64,000 bases of DNA from UBA1161 sp002311745 (GTDB lineage: Bacteria > Planctomycetota > Phycisphaerae > Tepidisphaerales > Tepidisphaeraceae): NCBI GenBank assembly GCA_050018415.1, contig JBEKAB010000016.1, forward strand, positions 1 to 64,000. Reading direction: 5' to 3'. Of this stretch, positions 50,127-58,358 are shown one piece after another. The notes beneath the pieces were generated by a model. The model ran no database searches. It was not told the DNA's origin and was given only the letters and a program-made list of their open reading frames with translations. How positions within the stretch are numbered: the stretch's first letter is position 1; the number at the start of each line of letters is the position of its first letter. A program made the translations under genes and the position numbers.

Positions 50127-50911
50127 GCTTCCCGAAAACCAACATGAGCTACGGCAGAGACGCCAGCGGTGCCGAGGATACCAACCCCTACGCGCGTGCT
50201 GCTGCGGCATGGGATGAGCGGATCGGATCAGCGCGGGTCCAAGCCCGCAACTGGCGCTACATCGCCTTTGCGTCGATGGTGCTGGCGCTGATCTCAACCA
50301 CGGGCGCCGTCGTGCTCGGGGTCAAGAAACAGGTCGCAACCTATGTCGTGGAAATCGACAAGGCGGGAATGCCGGGACGAATCACCTTGGCGAGCGAACC
50401 GTATCGACCGGATGCGGCGCAGGTCGGCTATTTTGTCGGCGAGGTTGTCCACCTGGTACGCGAGCGCCCGTTGGATCCCGTGGTAATGCGCCAGCGATGG
50501 ACCAAGGCGTACCAGTTCCTCGCCGGCCCCGCGATCAACGCGATGAATGAATATGCCGCAGCCGACAGCGGGCTGAAAACGTTGCCCGGCGAAGGCGCCG
50601 CGGCCCGCACCGTGGAAATCAGCAGCATCCTGCAGAAATCCAACGACAGCTATCAAGTGCGCTGGGTGGAAACGACCTATTCCAGCGGCCTGCGCCGCTC
50701 GCGCGAAGAGTACACGGGCCTGTTCCAGGTGAAGCTCATGCCGCCGCGCGATGAGGCGGACTCGTTCAAGAATCCCATCGGCGTCTACATCATCAACTTC
50801 ACCTGGAGCCGGGAGTTTTCCGGGCCTGTGAGAGGCGACGAAAACCCGCCGCCGGCGAATCAGCCAAGTCCTGCTGCCGTCAGTCCAGTGCAACCGGGAG
50901 ATCAGCCATGA
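50123..50911 (+). CDS. trbF: TrbF/VirB8 family protein
   Basis: 262 aa. NPYARAAAAWDERIGSARVQARNWR leads into one membrane helix (YIAFASMVLALISTTGAVVLG), then a periplasmic VirB8 domain (VVEIDKAGMPGRI, RVRWVETTYSSG-like region, NPIGVYIINFTWSREF). It bridges the inner membrane to the core complex. Coupled to trbL and trbG by ATGA overlaps. Confidence 0.95.
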   Translation: MSFPKTNMSYGRDASGAEDTNPYARAAAAWDERIGSARVQARNWRYIAFASMVLALISTTGAVVLGVKKQVATYVVEIDKAGMPGRITLASEPYRPDAAQVGYFVGEVVHLVRERPLDPVVMRQRWTKAYQFLAGPAINAMNEYAAADSGLKTLPGEGAAARTVEISSILQKSNDSYQVRWVETTYSSGLRRSREEYTGLFQVKLMPPRDEADSFKNPIGVYIINFTWSREFSGPVRGDENPPPANQPSPAAVSPVQPGDQP

Positions 50912-51912
50912 ATCGTCACGGGCCATTGATGTTCGGAATGTCTATCCTGGTGGCCTTCGCTGGCGGCTGTGAGTCGGATGAGCCGCCGAGCGTGGTGGTC
51001 CTGCCCGACTCGCGGCTCGTGGCGGCGGAGCGATTGCCGGACGACTCCAGCTTTCCCATGCCAAAAATCGTCGAAGTGAAAGTGCCGGTGCCAAGTCCGC
51101 AGCTTCGGCCCCTTGAGCCAAGCCAGGCGAATAAGCCTCAGTTTTTCGGATTGGCGGCCATAGCCGCCGCCAAGGCCGGTGCGACAACCCAACCGACGAC
51201 CGACGGTTTCATCAATGCGATTCAGTATTACGACTACGCCCCGGGCGTCGTCTACACGGCCATCACAACGCCCGGTTTTGTGACGACGATCGCCCTGCGC
51301 CCCGGCGAAAAGCTCCTTACCGCCGCGGCGGGCGACACGACGCGGTGGATCGTGGACAGCGTGGATTCAGGCAATGCGCAGTCTGTTCAGCCGCTGGTCC
51401 TGATTAAGCCACGGAAGGCGGGACTGCAAACGAACCTGCTGATTACCACGGACCAGCGCGTGTACACCCTGGACGTCACCAGCACGGATTCGGGCACCTA
51501 TCACACGATGATTGCTTGGAATTATCCCTTTGCCGACGCCGTGGTTATTCGCAACCAACTGGCCGAACGGCAGGCGCTGGCGCAGGCCACGATCACATCC
51601 GGATTGGATCTGTCCAAGGCCAACTTCAACTACCTCATCCTGCGGCAAAAGCACTGTACCACGCCGCCCTGGTGCCCGCTGAGGGCGTTTGATGATGGCC
51701 AGAAGACGTACATCCAATTCCCACCGAAGGTGACCGTGACCGAAGCGCCGCCCCTTTTTGTGCTGGGGCGTAACGGCGATGCGCAGCTCGTGAACTACCG
51801 GGTCAAGGGCGATTGGTACATCGTGGACCGGCTGTTCGACAAGGCTGAGCTGCGCATCGGTCAGGCCCCGCAGACGGTCGTGGGGGTCGTCCGATCGGAT
51901 GTCCAGAACTAG
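50908..51912 (+). CDS. trbG: TrbG/VirB9 family lipoprotein
   Basis: 334 aa. Signal peptide with lipobox (LVAFAGGC). The VirB9 fold includes YDYAPGVVYTAITTPGFVTTIALRPGEKL, TNLLITTDQRVYTLDVTST, and the C-terminal PPLFVLGRNGDAQLVNYRVKGDWYIVDRLFDKAELRIG. It forms the outer-membrane part of the core complex with TrbI. Confidence 0.94.
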   Translation: MNRHGPLMFGMSILVAFAGGCESDEPPSVVVLPDSRLVAAERLPDDSSFPMPKIVEVKVPVPSPQLRPLEPSQANKPQFFGLAAIAAAKAGATTQPTTDGFINAIQYYDYAPGVVYTAITTPGFVTTIALRPGEKLLTAAAGDTTRWIVDSVDSGNAQSVQPLVLIKPRKAGLQTNLLITTDQRVYTLDVTSTDSGTYHTMIAWNYPFADAVVIRNQLAERQALAQATITSGLDLSKANFNYLILRQKHCTTPPWCPLRAFDDGQKTYIQFPPKVTVTEAPPLFVLGRNGDAQLVNYRVKGDWYIVDRLFDKAELRIGQAPQTVVGVVRSDVQN

Positions 51913-51923
51913 GAGTGGCTGCC

Positions 51924-53198
51924 ATGAATCCGACCCTCAACCCTCCTCCCGGACAAACGGGGTATCAAGACGGTAGCAATGGCGACCAGACATTCATCCT
52001 TCACGCCACTCGACCTGCCGTGACGCGCGTCAGTCGGCGGGCGGTGATGCTCGCCGGCGTGTTCGGTGCTTCCCTCGGGCTGGTCGTGCTTATGCTTGGC
52101 TTCGGTCAACACGGGGGCAGGAAACGGGAAGCCGTGGCCCAGGACAATGCGATTCGGCCCGCAGGTCCTATCGATTCGATCAAGGCATTGCCAAAGGACT
52201 ACAGCTTCGACACCGGCTATCCATATTCACAATCCGGGGCCGTCACGCGCCCGGCGGGTTTGTCGCCGCAGCAGCGGGTGCTTGCCGAGGAAATGCGCCA
52301 GCTCGTCGAAATGCGTCGAAAGATGCTGGAACAACAACAGAAAGAACAGCAATTGGCGTTGGATTCGCCGCTTGAATTCGCCGGCGCCAAACGGGTCACC
52401 AATCTTTCAACGGCCAATCCGACGACAATGCCCGCAACACCGATTGCCAGTGCCTCGGGTTTGCTGATGCGCGGCGGGCCGGGCGATCCTCTCCAGGCCT
52501 TTTGGCCGCCCGGCCAGGGGCCCGCCGGTACCGTTCCCCTGAATCACCAGCGAGATAAGGAGGCATTCCTAACGGAGGCCGCCGCGATTGAGCCGTACTT
52601 GGCCAAGCCGTTGCTCAAACCTGTATCGGCGTTCGAGCTCAAAGCCGGCAGCATCATTCCCGGCGCACTGGTGACGGCAATCAACACCGATTTACCTGGT
52701 CAAGTGATTGGACAAGTCACGGAGAATGTTTTCGATACCGTCACCGGAAAATACCTGCTGATTCCGCAAGGTTCGAGGCTTCTGGGCAAATATCAGAGCC
52801 TCGTCACCAACGGCCAAAACCGTGCACTGGTCGTCTGGCAGCGGCTCATCTTCCCCAATGGCAACTCGATTGTGCTCGATGGAATGCCGGGAACGGATGA
52901 GGCGGGAATGTCGGGATTGCAGGACCAAGTGGATTACCACTTGGACAAGCTGGCCGAAGCGGCCGCTTTGACTACTGCCATCGCTTACGGCGGCAACCTT
53001 GCCCGCAATCCCCAAACCGGCAACGGCTACAACAGCGGGGACGTCATCGGCGACACGGTGGCGCAACAGGCCAATCGCGTCGGCGAGAAGATCATCGACC
53101 GCCAATTGGACGTGCAACCGACGATCACGATCCGCGCCGGCTGGCCGCTGCGCGTGCTGGTGAACAAGGACATGATCTTGGAGCCGTATCAACCTTGA
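51924..53198 (+). CDS. trbI: TrbI/VirB10 family protein
   Basis: 424 aa. One membrane helix (VMLAGVFGASLGLVVLMLG), a Gln/Pro-rich linker, and the VirB10 barrel: SAFELKAGSIIPGALVTAINTDLPGQVIGQVTENVFDTVTG, IPQGSRLLGKYQS, NGQNRALVVWQRLIFPNGNSI and the C-terminal PTITIRAGWPLRVLVNKDM. It spans both membranes. ATG 51924 follows AGGAG. Confidence 0.95.
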   Translation: MNPTLNPPPGQTGYQDGSNGDQTFILHATRPAVTRVSRRAVMLAGVFGASLGLVVLMLGFGQHGGRKREAVAQDNAIRPAGPIDSIKALPKDYSFDTGYPYSQSGAVTRPAGLSPQQRVLAEEMRQLVEMRRKMLEQQQKEQQLALDSPLEFAGAKRVTNLSTANPTTMPATPIASASGLLMRGGPGDPLQAFWPPGQGPAGTVPLNHQRDKEAFLTEAAAIEPYLAKPLLKPVSAFELKAGSIIPGALVTAINTDLPGQVIGQVTENVFDTVTGKYLLIPQGSRLLGKYQSLVTNGQNRALVVWQRLIFPNGNSIVLDGMPGTDEAGMSGLQDQVDYHLDKLAEAAALTTAIAYGGNLARNPQTGNGYNSGDVIGDTVAQQANRVGEKIIDRQLDVQPTITIRAGWPLRVLVNKDMILEPYQP

Positions 53199-53213
53199 TT
53201 TGGAGTGCACCCG

Positions 53214-53492
53214 ATGCCTGAAATCCTGCTGCCCGCGTTCCACGTGACCACGCGTACCAGGGTGAACGTCGAGGTTCCTCACGAGCTGGCGACCGACCTG
53301 GATCGCTACAAGGCGTTTTACAGGGAATGCTACGGCGCCGACGTGTCCGAAGCGGACCTGATGCGTGAGATGACTCGCCGATTCATGGAGTCCGACCGGG
53401 AGTTTCAGAACTTCAAGGCGGGCTCCCGGTCACGGTCACGGAATTCAAGGCGCATCGTGGCGACGCCGGCGGCGGAGGCAATTGCCAAATGA
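53214..53492 (+). CDS. DUF2274-like protein of the trb operon
   Basis: 92 aa. TRVNVEVPHELATDLDRYKAFYRECYGADVSEADLMREMTRRFMESDREF resembles DUF2274, a small protein routinely found directly after trbI in conjugative elements; role unknown. ATG 53214 follows GGAG. It ends in an ATGA overlap with the next gene. Confidence 0.75.
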   Translation: MPEILLPAFHVTTRTRVNVEVPHELATDLDRYKAFYRECYGADVSEADLMREMTRRFMESDREFQNFKAGSRSRSRNSRRIVATPAAEAIAK

Positions 53493-53788
53493 TTGCGGTA
53501 ACAGCGACATTCGCGGTGCTCAAACGGCAGGACTTTCCGACACGAATGCGGGTCATCACTATTCTGACGGACCTGGCGGACATTCGTCCTTACGATGCCC
53601 TCTCGCCCGCGTTGCCGACCTATGCGGAGGCCGTGCGAATTGTGACTGAACGTGGCTTGTCGCGCGATCCGCGGATCGGATACCTCAAAAACTTTGGCAT
53701 CGCCGAATACGTGCCCGTGTGCGAGCGCATCGTTCTTGGCTGCGGCGAAGAACTGGATTCGCTGGCCGCGGCAATGGCTTGTGAGTAA
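53489..53788 (+). CDS. Small protein of unknown function
   Basis: 99 aa, translationally coupled to the DUF2274 gene (MIAVTATFAVLKRQDF...VLGCGEELDSLAAAMACE). No membrane helix or family I recognise. Its position at the end of the trb operon suggests a transfer or regulatory role. Confidence 0.55.
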   Translation: MIAVTATFAVLKRQDFPTRMRVITILTDLADIRPYDALSPALPTYAEAVRIVTERGLSRDPRIGYLKNFGIAEYVPVCERIVLGCGEELDSLAAAMACE

Positions 53789-53811
53789 CGAAATTCAACT
53801 GGAGGTGCCCA

Positions 53812-54108
53812 ATGGCACAAGCAACTCAAGAGCGGCAGCAGACGGCCAAGCCGGCGAATCGTCCTGTGCATACGGTGCGATACGGCGCGATCCGAGCGGC
53901 GATCTGGCGGAACTTGGTGGACAGCGGCAACGCCAGCCGGCCGATGTACAGCGTGACATTCAGCCGGTCGTACAAAGACGGACAAAACAACTGGAAGGAC
54001 AGCACCAGCTTCGGCGTGGACGACTTGCTGCTCGTTGCAAAGGCTGCCGACGAAGCGCACACCTGGATTGCCCATCAGAAATCCGCGGACGCGAATGGCT
54101 CGCATTGA
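53812..54108 (+). CDS. Small conserved-looking protein of unknown function
   Basis: 98 aa. VRYGAIRAAIWRNLVDSGNASRPMYSVTFSRSYKDGQNNWKDSTSFGVDDLLLVAKAADEAHTWI looks like a compact beta-rich domain common in bacterial accessory DNA (uncharacterised; recollection). A ribosome site AACTGGAGG precedes the ATG. The next 220 bp are gene-free, with GCCTGTTTTA/TAAAACAGGC arms at 54147-54156 and 54269-54278. Confidence 0.6.
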   Translation: MAQATQERQQTAKPANRPVHTVRYGAIRAAIWRNLVDSGNASRPMYSVTFSRSYKDGQNNWKDSTSFGVDDLLLVAKAADEAHTWIAHQKSADANGSH

Positions 54109-54331
54109 CGCTGGCCGGGGTTCAAACTGCCTGTGGCCTCGACGAGCCTGTTTTATCGTGGATTTCCCAAATGCTTTTGAAGTGTTGGTAGAACCGATAT
54201 TCATTCGACGCCGTATTTTCCCGTGTTTCCTGCACTTGATCTCGACTAAGGAAGTGCTACCCAACGGGTAAAACAGGCCAGGACGTGTCCATTCCCTCGT
54301 CGAATAGAATGAATCACAACCGTCACGACTG

Positions 54332-55334
54332 TCAAAGTTGGCTCGGGGATCGCTTTTGTGACTTCGATAGTCGCCAAACAAAGTGCATCGATGAACGCCG
54401 CAATTCCCTTCGTGACTCGTAGGCATCATAAAACGCCTTTAGAGCAGTGACGATTGGCGCGCTGCAACCGGCAATCACCGAAGGATGCGCCAAGCCAAAA
54501 TAACCCGCAACCGAAAGCGCTGTCACCGCCACGTATGTGCCAGAGCGAGCGATAGAATTCATGCGGGCGATTCTTCCGCACGTCTGGCGCACCCTCTCAA
54601 GCTCATCTTCGAGTTCGTCTCGCTTGAACTTCAGAGCGCTTTTATCGACTTCGGCCGCATCCTTTGCCGACGCAATGTCCTCCAGAGTTCGGTCTAGCTT
54701 GCGCCGAAATGCGGCTAGTGATTCGCCTTCGTCATCAAGAACCTTGGCGAGCAGCGGAAGAGGAATGCCTTCAAGATAAGGAATATCGAAGTTCAGCACC
54801 GGCATGGGCTGCTTTCCGGAAATGGAATCCTGCGGTTTCGTTGCAATCAGCGAACTATTGAGTATATCCGCTTTTAGGACGCCTTCATTTGACACCAGCT
54901 TGTCGCGCATGCTGATGCTGACAAATGGCGCGTAGGCGACGCGTCCCTTTCGCATGAGAGGTTCGATGTCGTCAAAGAACCGATTCTCGGGTGGAATCTG
55001 AACGTGAATTACACCGGCAGCGAGACCGACCTTCTGTCCCATCGCGTTGGTCGCCTGGCCTGCAATCCGAAGAAACATCGTCCTCGCCCACTGCCGCTGA
55101 TCTCGATTGTTCCAATTGTGTCCAAGGAGTGACACAATTGGTGACTCTTCCGCAAAGTTATCTATCATTTTGTCGTACGCGAGCATACATACTTCGAGAT
55201 TGGCGAGTGTGTTTTCCCCTGTGTCGGGATTCTCGACGGCGAGCATGCCTAACGTAGGCCCATTGAAAGCATCGGAAAGTGGAAGCAGCGCGAACGCTGG
55301 AGGCGCCAGAAATGAACCTACGTTGAAGACCACT
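54332..55334 (-). pseudogene. 3' part of a gene cut by an IS5-family insertion
   Basis: About 333 codons, beginning at the copy of the target duplication. The sequence (VVFNVGSFLAPPAFALLPLSDAF, coiled coil LKFKRDELEDELERVRQTCG near the C-terminus, then hydrophobic TYVAVTALSVAGYFGLA) is unlike any family I know. It continues the frame of 56516-56761; joined across one CACT it encodes 414 aa. It could be expressed only as a fragment. Confidence 0.8.
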
Positions 55335-56515
55335 GGAACCTCTGAATAACCCGTTTACGTTCTGCGTCGCATGGTTCAATGACCGCAGGAAGCTCTATTT
55401 CCCCTGGTTTTCGCGGGTTTCGGTCTCGCCCATGGCGGTTTTGCCGACTTGGGCGCGCACCGCTGCCCCACACCCTACGTCTGGGCAAGCCACATCGTCC
55501 GACGCAGATTGTGGGCCACCAGCGTCATCGCAAAATCAAAGCGGTTCCGACGCTCGCCGCGATACCTCGCCCGCGCCGCTCCCCATTTGCGCAGCCGTGC
55601 CATCGTGTGCTCCACGCCGCTGCGGATCGACGCAATGACCCGGTTGATCTTTCGCAACAGCGGCGGCAGTTCCTTCTGGCCCCGACGACGCTTGTAGGCG
55701 ATCCCATCCGTCACGCCTTTCCGCTCCAACCGCCGCCGCCGATCTTGATCGGCGTACGCCGCGTCGGCCACCACCGCCCGCTTCTCCTTCCGCGTCAATC
55801 CATCGATGTACCGGCTGTCGTGATGGCTGGCCGTGGAAAAGTCAAAGTCCGTCACGATGCCGCTGCGATCCGCGGCGATGTGCCCCTTGTACCCGTGGTA
55901 CGTCCGCCCGTGCTTTTGGGTGAACGACGCCTCCGTGTCACGCGTGGTGATGTCGTTGCCCGATTCGTCCTTCTTGCCCGTTTTACGCCCCGTCGGCGCT
56001 TCGAGGATCAACGCATCGACCAGCGTTCCTTCCTTCACCAGCAGGCCGCGTTGCTCAATCGAACGTTTGACGATGTCAAAGAGCTTGCGGTCAAGTTCCG
56101 CTTCACGCAGCCGGCGGCGAAAAACGACGATCGTCGTCTCGTCGGGCGACGGCTCTTCGCCCCGCAGACCCACAAAGCGGCGAAAGCTCACCCGGTCGTT
56201 GAGTTGCTCCTCGGCCTGCGGGTCCGAGAGATTGAACCATTTCTGCAGCATGAGAATCTTGAGCATCATCACCACCGGCTCGGCCGCGGCGCCGCCGTCG
56301 GCGTTGCGGTAGACGCACCGGACCGGCTTGGCCAGCGATTCCCAGTCAATGGCGGCGTCGAGTTGCCCGAGCAAGGCTTCGGTTCGTTTGCCCCCGAGCT
56401 TTCCCACGACGACATCGGCAAACGAAAGTTGAGCTGCTTCGCGTTCACGCATGATGACCTCCCTGTCGGTTCGTCATCCTATCAGGCGTGTCAAGCGGGA
56501 ATTTTCAGAGGTTCC
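55335..56515. mobile_element. IS5-family insertion sequence, complete
   Basis: 1181 bp with 12-bp inverted ends GGAACCTCTGAA...TTCAGAGGTTCC (extending imperfectly), flanked by a 4-bp direct repeat CACT (55331-55334 and 56516-56519). It carries one transposase. All hallmarks of a recent insertion are intact. Confidence 0.9.
55475..56452 (-). CDS. IS5-family transposase
   Basis: 325 aa. The DUF772 N-terminal domain (AEPVVMMLKILMLQKWFNLSDPQAEEQLNDRVSFRRFVGL) precedes a DDE domain: DETTIVVFRRRL, the catalytic LVDALILEAPT region, SFTQKHGRTYHGYKGHIAADRSG, ASHHDSRYIDGL, VVADAAYADQDRR and MARLRKWGAARARYRGERRNRFDFAMTLVAHNLRR with the final Glu/Arg-rich helix. No frameshift is visible, so it should be functional. 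Confidence 0.95.
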   Translation of the reverse strand: MREREAAQLSFADVVVGKLGGKRTEALLGQLDAAIDWESLAKPVRCVYRNADGGAAAEPVVMMLKILMLQKWFNLSDPQAEEQLNDRVSFRRFVGLRGEEPSPDETTIVVFRRRLREAELDRKLFDIVKRSIEQRGLLVKEGTLVDALILEAPTGRKTGKKDESGNDITTRDTEASFTQKHGRTYHGYKGHIAADRSGIVTDFDFSTASHHDSRYIDGLTRKEKRAVVADAAYADQDRRRRLERKGVTDGIAYKRRRGQKELPPLLRKINRVIASIRSGVEHTMARLRKWGAARARYRGERRNRFDFAMTLVAHNLRRTMWLAQT

Positions 56516-56761
56516 CACTGTATCGGCAGCGATCATGGCGCGACGAATGACTGAGTCAATATTTCGCGCTTCCCGTGACAACGCCAACGCCTTTCTACCC
56601 GGCGTCGTACGAATTGCGCTCACATAGTCGTCAACCGCATGCTTGAAAAAGAAATCAACAAGTTCCGTCCGAGCCTTCGGCATGGTCGCGATCAGCTGGT
56701 ACAGCTTAGTGTTGAGCGAAGCGATCGTCGGGGATTGGTTGTTGTATCGAGAATCGCTCAT
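56516..56761 (-). pseudogene. 5' part of the IS-interrupted gene
   Basis: 81 intact codons (MSDSRYNNQSPTIASLN...VIRRAMIAAD T) reading into the insertion, where the frame closes after 14 IS-derived codons. Helical and charged. Removing the IS and one CACT joins GAT ACA GTG to GTC TTC AAC in frame. Confidence 0.8.
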
Positions 56762-56882
56762 GTGGCTCCGAGATGATGTCCCGGGAATAGTTGAAGGTTG
56801 AAAAAGGTGGCGGCACCGGATCGGGCGATCCTAACGGTAGGACCGACTGTGACTTATCCCTCAACGGAAAGGAGCGACCACA

Positions 56883-57174
56883 ATGGCAGCATACCAAGTT
56901 GTCACCGCCGCGGATAGGCGGCAGCTTTCGGTTTGTCTCATTCGTGAAAGCTAGCACTTCCTCCGGATGGTCAAGCTCATTGAGCAATCCAAGGCGGCGA
57001 TCGAGGGGGTGATCAAAGTGCCCGACGGGCAACCATCGATGCGATCCTGGCTTGGATGGGCTTGAGGCCCTGATCGTGCCCGCTTGCGATACCGGGAAGA
57101 ACCTGGTGTGGTTTCCTGGCAATCTGCGGGGGACGTCCAGAGCGACGGTCCGCAATGTCGATCAGCTCGGTTAA
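56883..57174 (+). pseudogene. Decayed RES-domain toxin gene
   Basis: A plus-strand ATG (56883) with AAAGGAG opens a frame (MAAYQVVTAADRRQLS) that stops at 56952. Further on, in another frame, GLDGLEALIVPACDTGKNLV and then WFPGNLRGTSRATVRNVDQLG match the C-terminal end of RES NAD-degrading toxins (GxDGLLVP...NLVxFP). Stops at 56952 and 57063 and a frame change show it is broken. The Xre partner follows 80 bp later. Confidence 0.55.
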
Positions 57175-57253
57175 TTGGACGACATGAAATATTTCGTGAA
57201 ATAATTTTACTTTGGCCCCGAAAGTGGCGACAATATCCCAAGAGGTAATTCCA

Positions 57254-57589
57254 ATGGCTGTCGCTACGACAAATCGGGTTGAAGCCCTGCGGCAAAGGCT
57301 GGGTGTCACACAAAAGGTAATGGCTCGAATCCTGGGCGTGACAGAACGCACGGTCATCGACTTGGAGGCTGGGCGGCCATTGTCCGAAGGAATCGGCCGG
57401 CGCGTGACGGAACTGGATCGGCTGCAACGCGATCTGAGCAAGGTGGTCCGACCGCAGGCTATTGGGCATTGGCTGATGGAACCGAATGACGCCTTTGACG
57501 GTGATGCGCCCGCCGACCTGATCGCCAAGGGAAAGGTCGATCTGCTGTGGCGGATGATTTTTGAACTCCGCTCCGGCGTCTCCAGTTGA
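57254..57589 (+). CDS. Xre-family antitoxin of a RES-Xre system
   Basis: 111 aa. A helix-turn-helix (VEALRQRLGVTQKVMARILGVTERTVIDLEAGRPL) is followed by a C-terminal toxin-binding domain of the MbcA/ParS/Xre type: HWLMEPNDAFDGDAPADLIAKGKVDLLWRMIFELRSG. It would bind and neutralise a RES toxin and autorepress. AAGAGG precedes ATG 57254. It remains intact while the toxin is decayed. Confidence 0.8.
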   Translation: MAVATTNRVEALRQRLGVTQKVMARILGVTERTVIDLEAGRPLSEGIGRRVTELDRLQRDLSKVVRPQAIGHWLMEPNDAFDGDAPADLIAKGKVDLLWRMIFELRSGVSS

Positions 57590-57602
57590 ACGTTGATTGC
57601 GT

Positions 57603-58331
57603 TTATTGTCCTCTGAGGCTTCCGCCCGACATTTGCGGGGAATTGATAAATGAAAGAAATTCATCGCCCAAGAGCGTGGTTTGTTTGCCGAGAGCGGGCG
57701 ATTGGAATGTGATAATGCCAGGCGGCGGACTGCTCACGACCAGCCCTTGCTGCCGCAGAGCGCTCCACACCTGGTCATAGAAGTCTTTTTCCCCGTGCAA
57801 CTCGGGGAAAGCAATTTCAATTGCCTCCGATAGCGGCATACCTACGCCAGCCGACGGCAATGACTTCGAATAACTAGCGAGCCAAACTTTCGGGTCCTTG
57901 AAGAACCCGAGCATCTTCAGGTGCCACACTGTGAATACGTCGATGAAATATAGAAACATTTGTCGCTTGGATTGTTCCGGCGCGTCAGGCTCGGCCGAAT
58001 TGGCGATTGCATTGCGAAGTGCTTTGTGTTTTTCTTCCTCATGATTTCGCAACGCAATTTGAGTTGCCTGCATTACCACGTCAATGAAGGCCGCATTCTT
58101 TTGCAGTTTGTCCAAGTCAATCTTGCGTATCGCCTGTAGTTGCACCAAGATGTCAGCCACATTCTGCATCCATTCATTCCGACGCAGCTCCAATGGTGGC
58201 GTCAGAAAGAGATTGACGAGTTCTACGGCGGCTGGCCCAGCAATCGGAAGGCAACCGGTAATCGCGCGCAACGCTGCTTGTCCGATGTCGCCACCACTAC
58301 GCTTCGGCACCTTTAGCGCCTCATCGCTCAT
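57603..58331 (-). CDS. Protein of unknown function paired with the helicase-nuclease
   Basis: 242 aa. A hydrophobic/amphipathic N-terminal stretch (AALRAITGCLPIAGPAAVELVNLFL) precedes a helical domain (NEWMQNVADILVQLQAI, AFIDVVMQATQIALRNHEEEKHKALRNAI, QMFLYFIDVFTVWHLKMLGFF) and a winged-helix-like end (AIEIAFPELHGEKDFYDQVWSALRQQGLVV). Similar helical proteins with an LP-G-x-A segment occur in many bacteria (recollection); function unknown. It is 27 bp downstream of the helicase gene on the same strand, so it is likely co-transcribed and part of one system. Confidence 0.7.
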   Translation of the reverse strand: MSDEALKVPKRSGGDIGQAALRAITGCLPIAGPAAVELVNLFLTPPLELRRNEWMQNVADILVQLQAIRKIDLDKLQKNAAFIDVVMQATQIALRNHEEEKHKALRNAIANSAEPDAPEQSKRQMFLYFIDVFTVWHLKMLGFFKDPKVWLASYSKSLPSAGVGMPLSEAIEIAFPELHGEKDFYDQVWSALRQQGLVVSSPPPGIITFQSPALGKQTTLLGDEFLSFINSPQMSGGSLRGQ

Positions 58332-58358
58332 AAGTTGCCCCTTCTTTTCTACCGTAGT

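Noticed and set aside
54147..54278. Inverted GCCTGTTTTA/TAAAACAGGC arms as ends of a small mobile element
   Set aside because: Only 10 bp long, 112 bp apart, with no target duplication or second copy visible.
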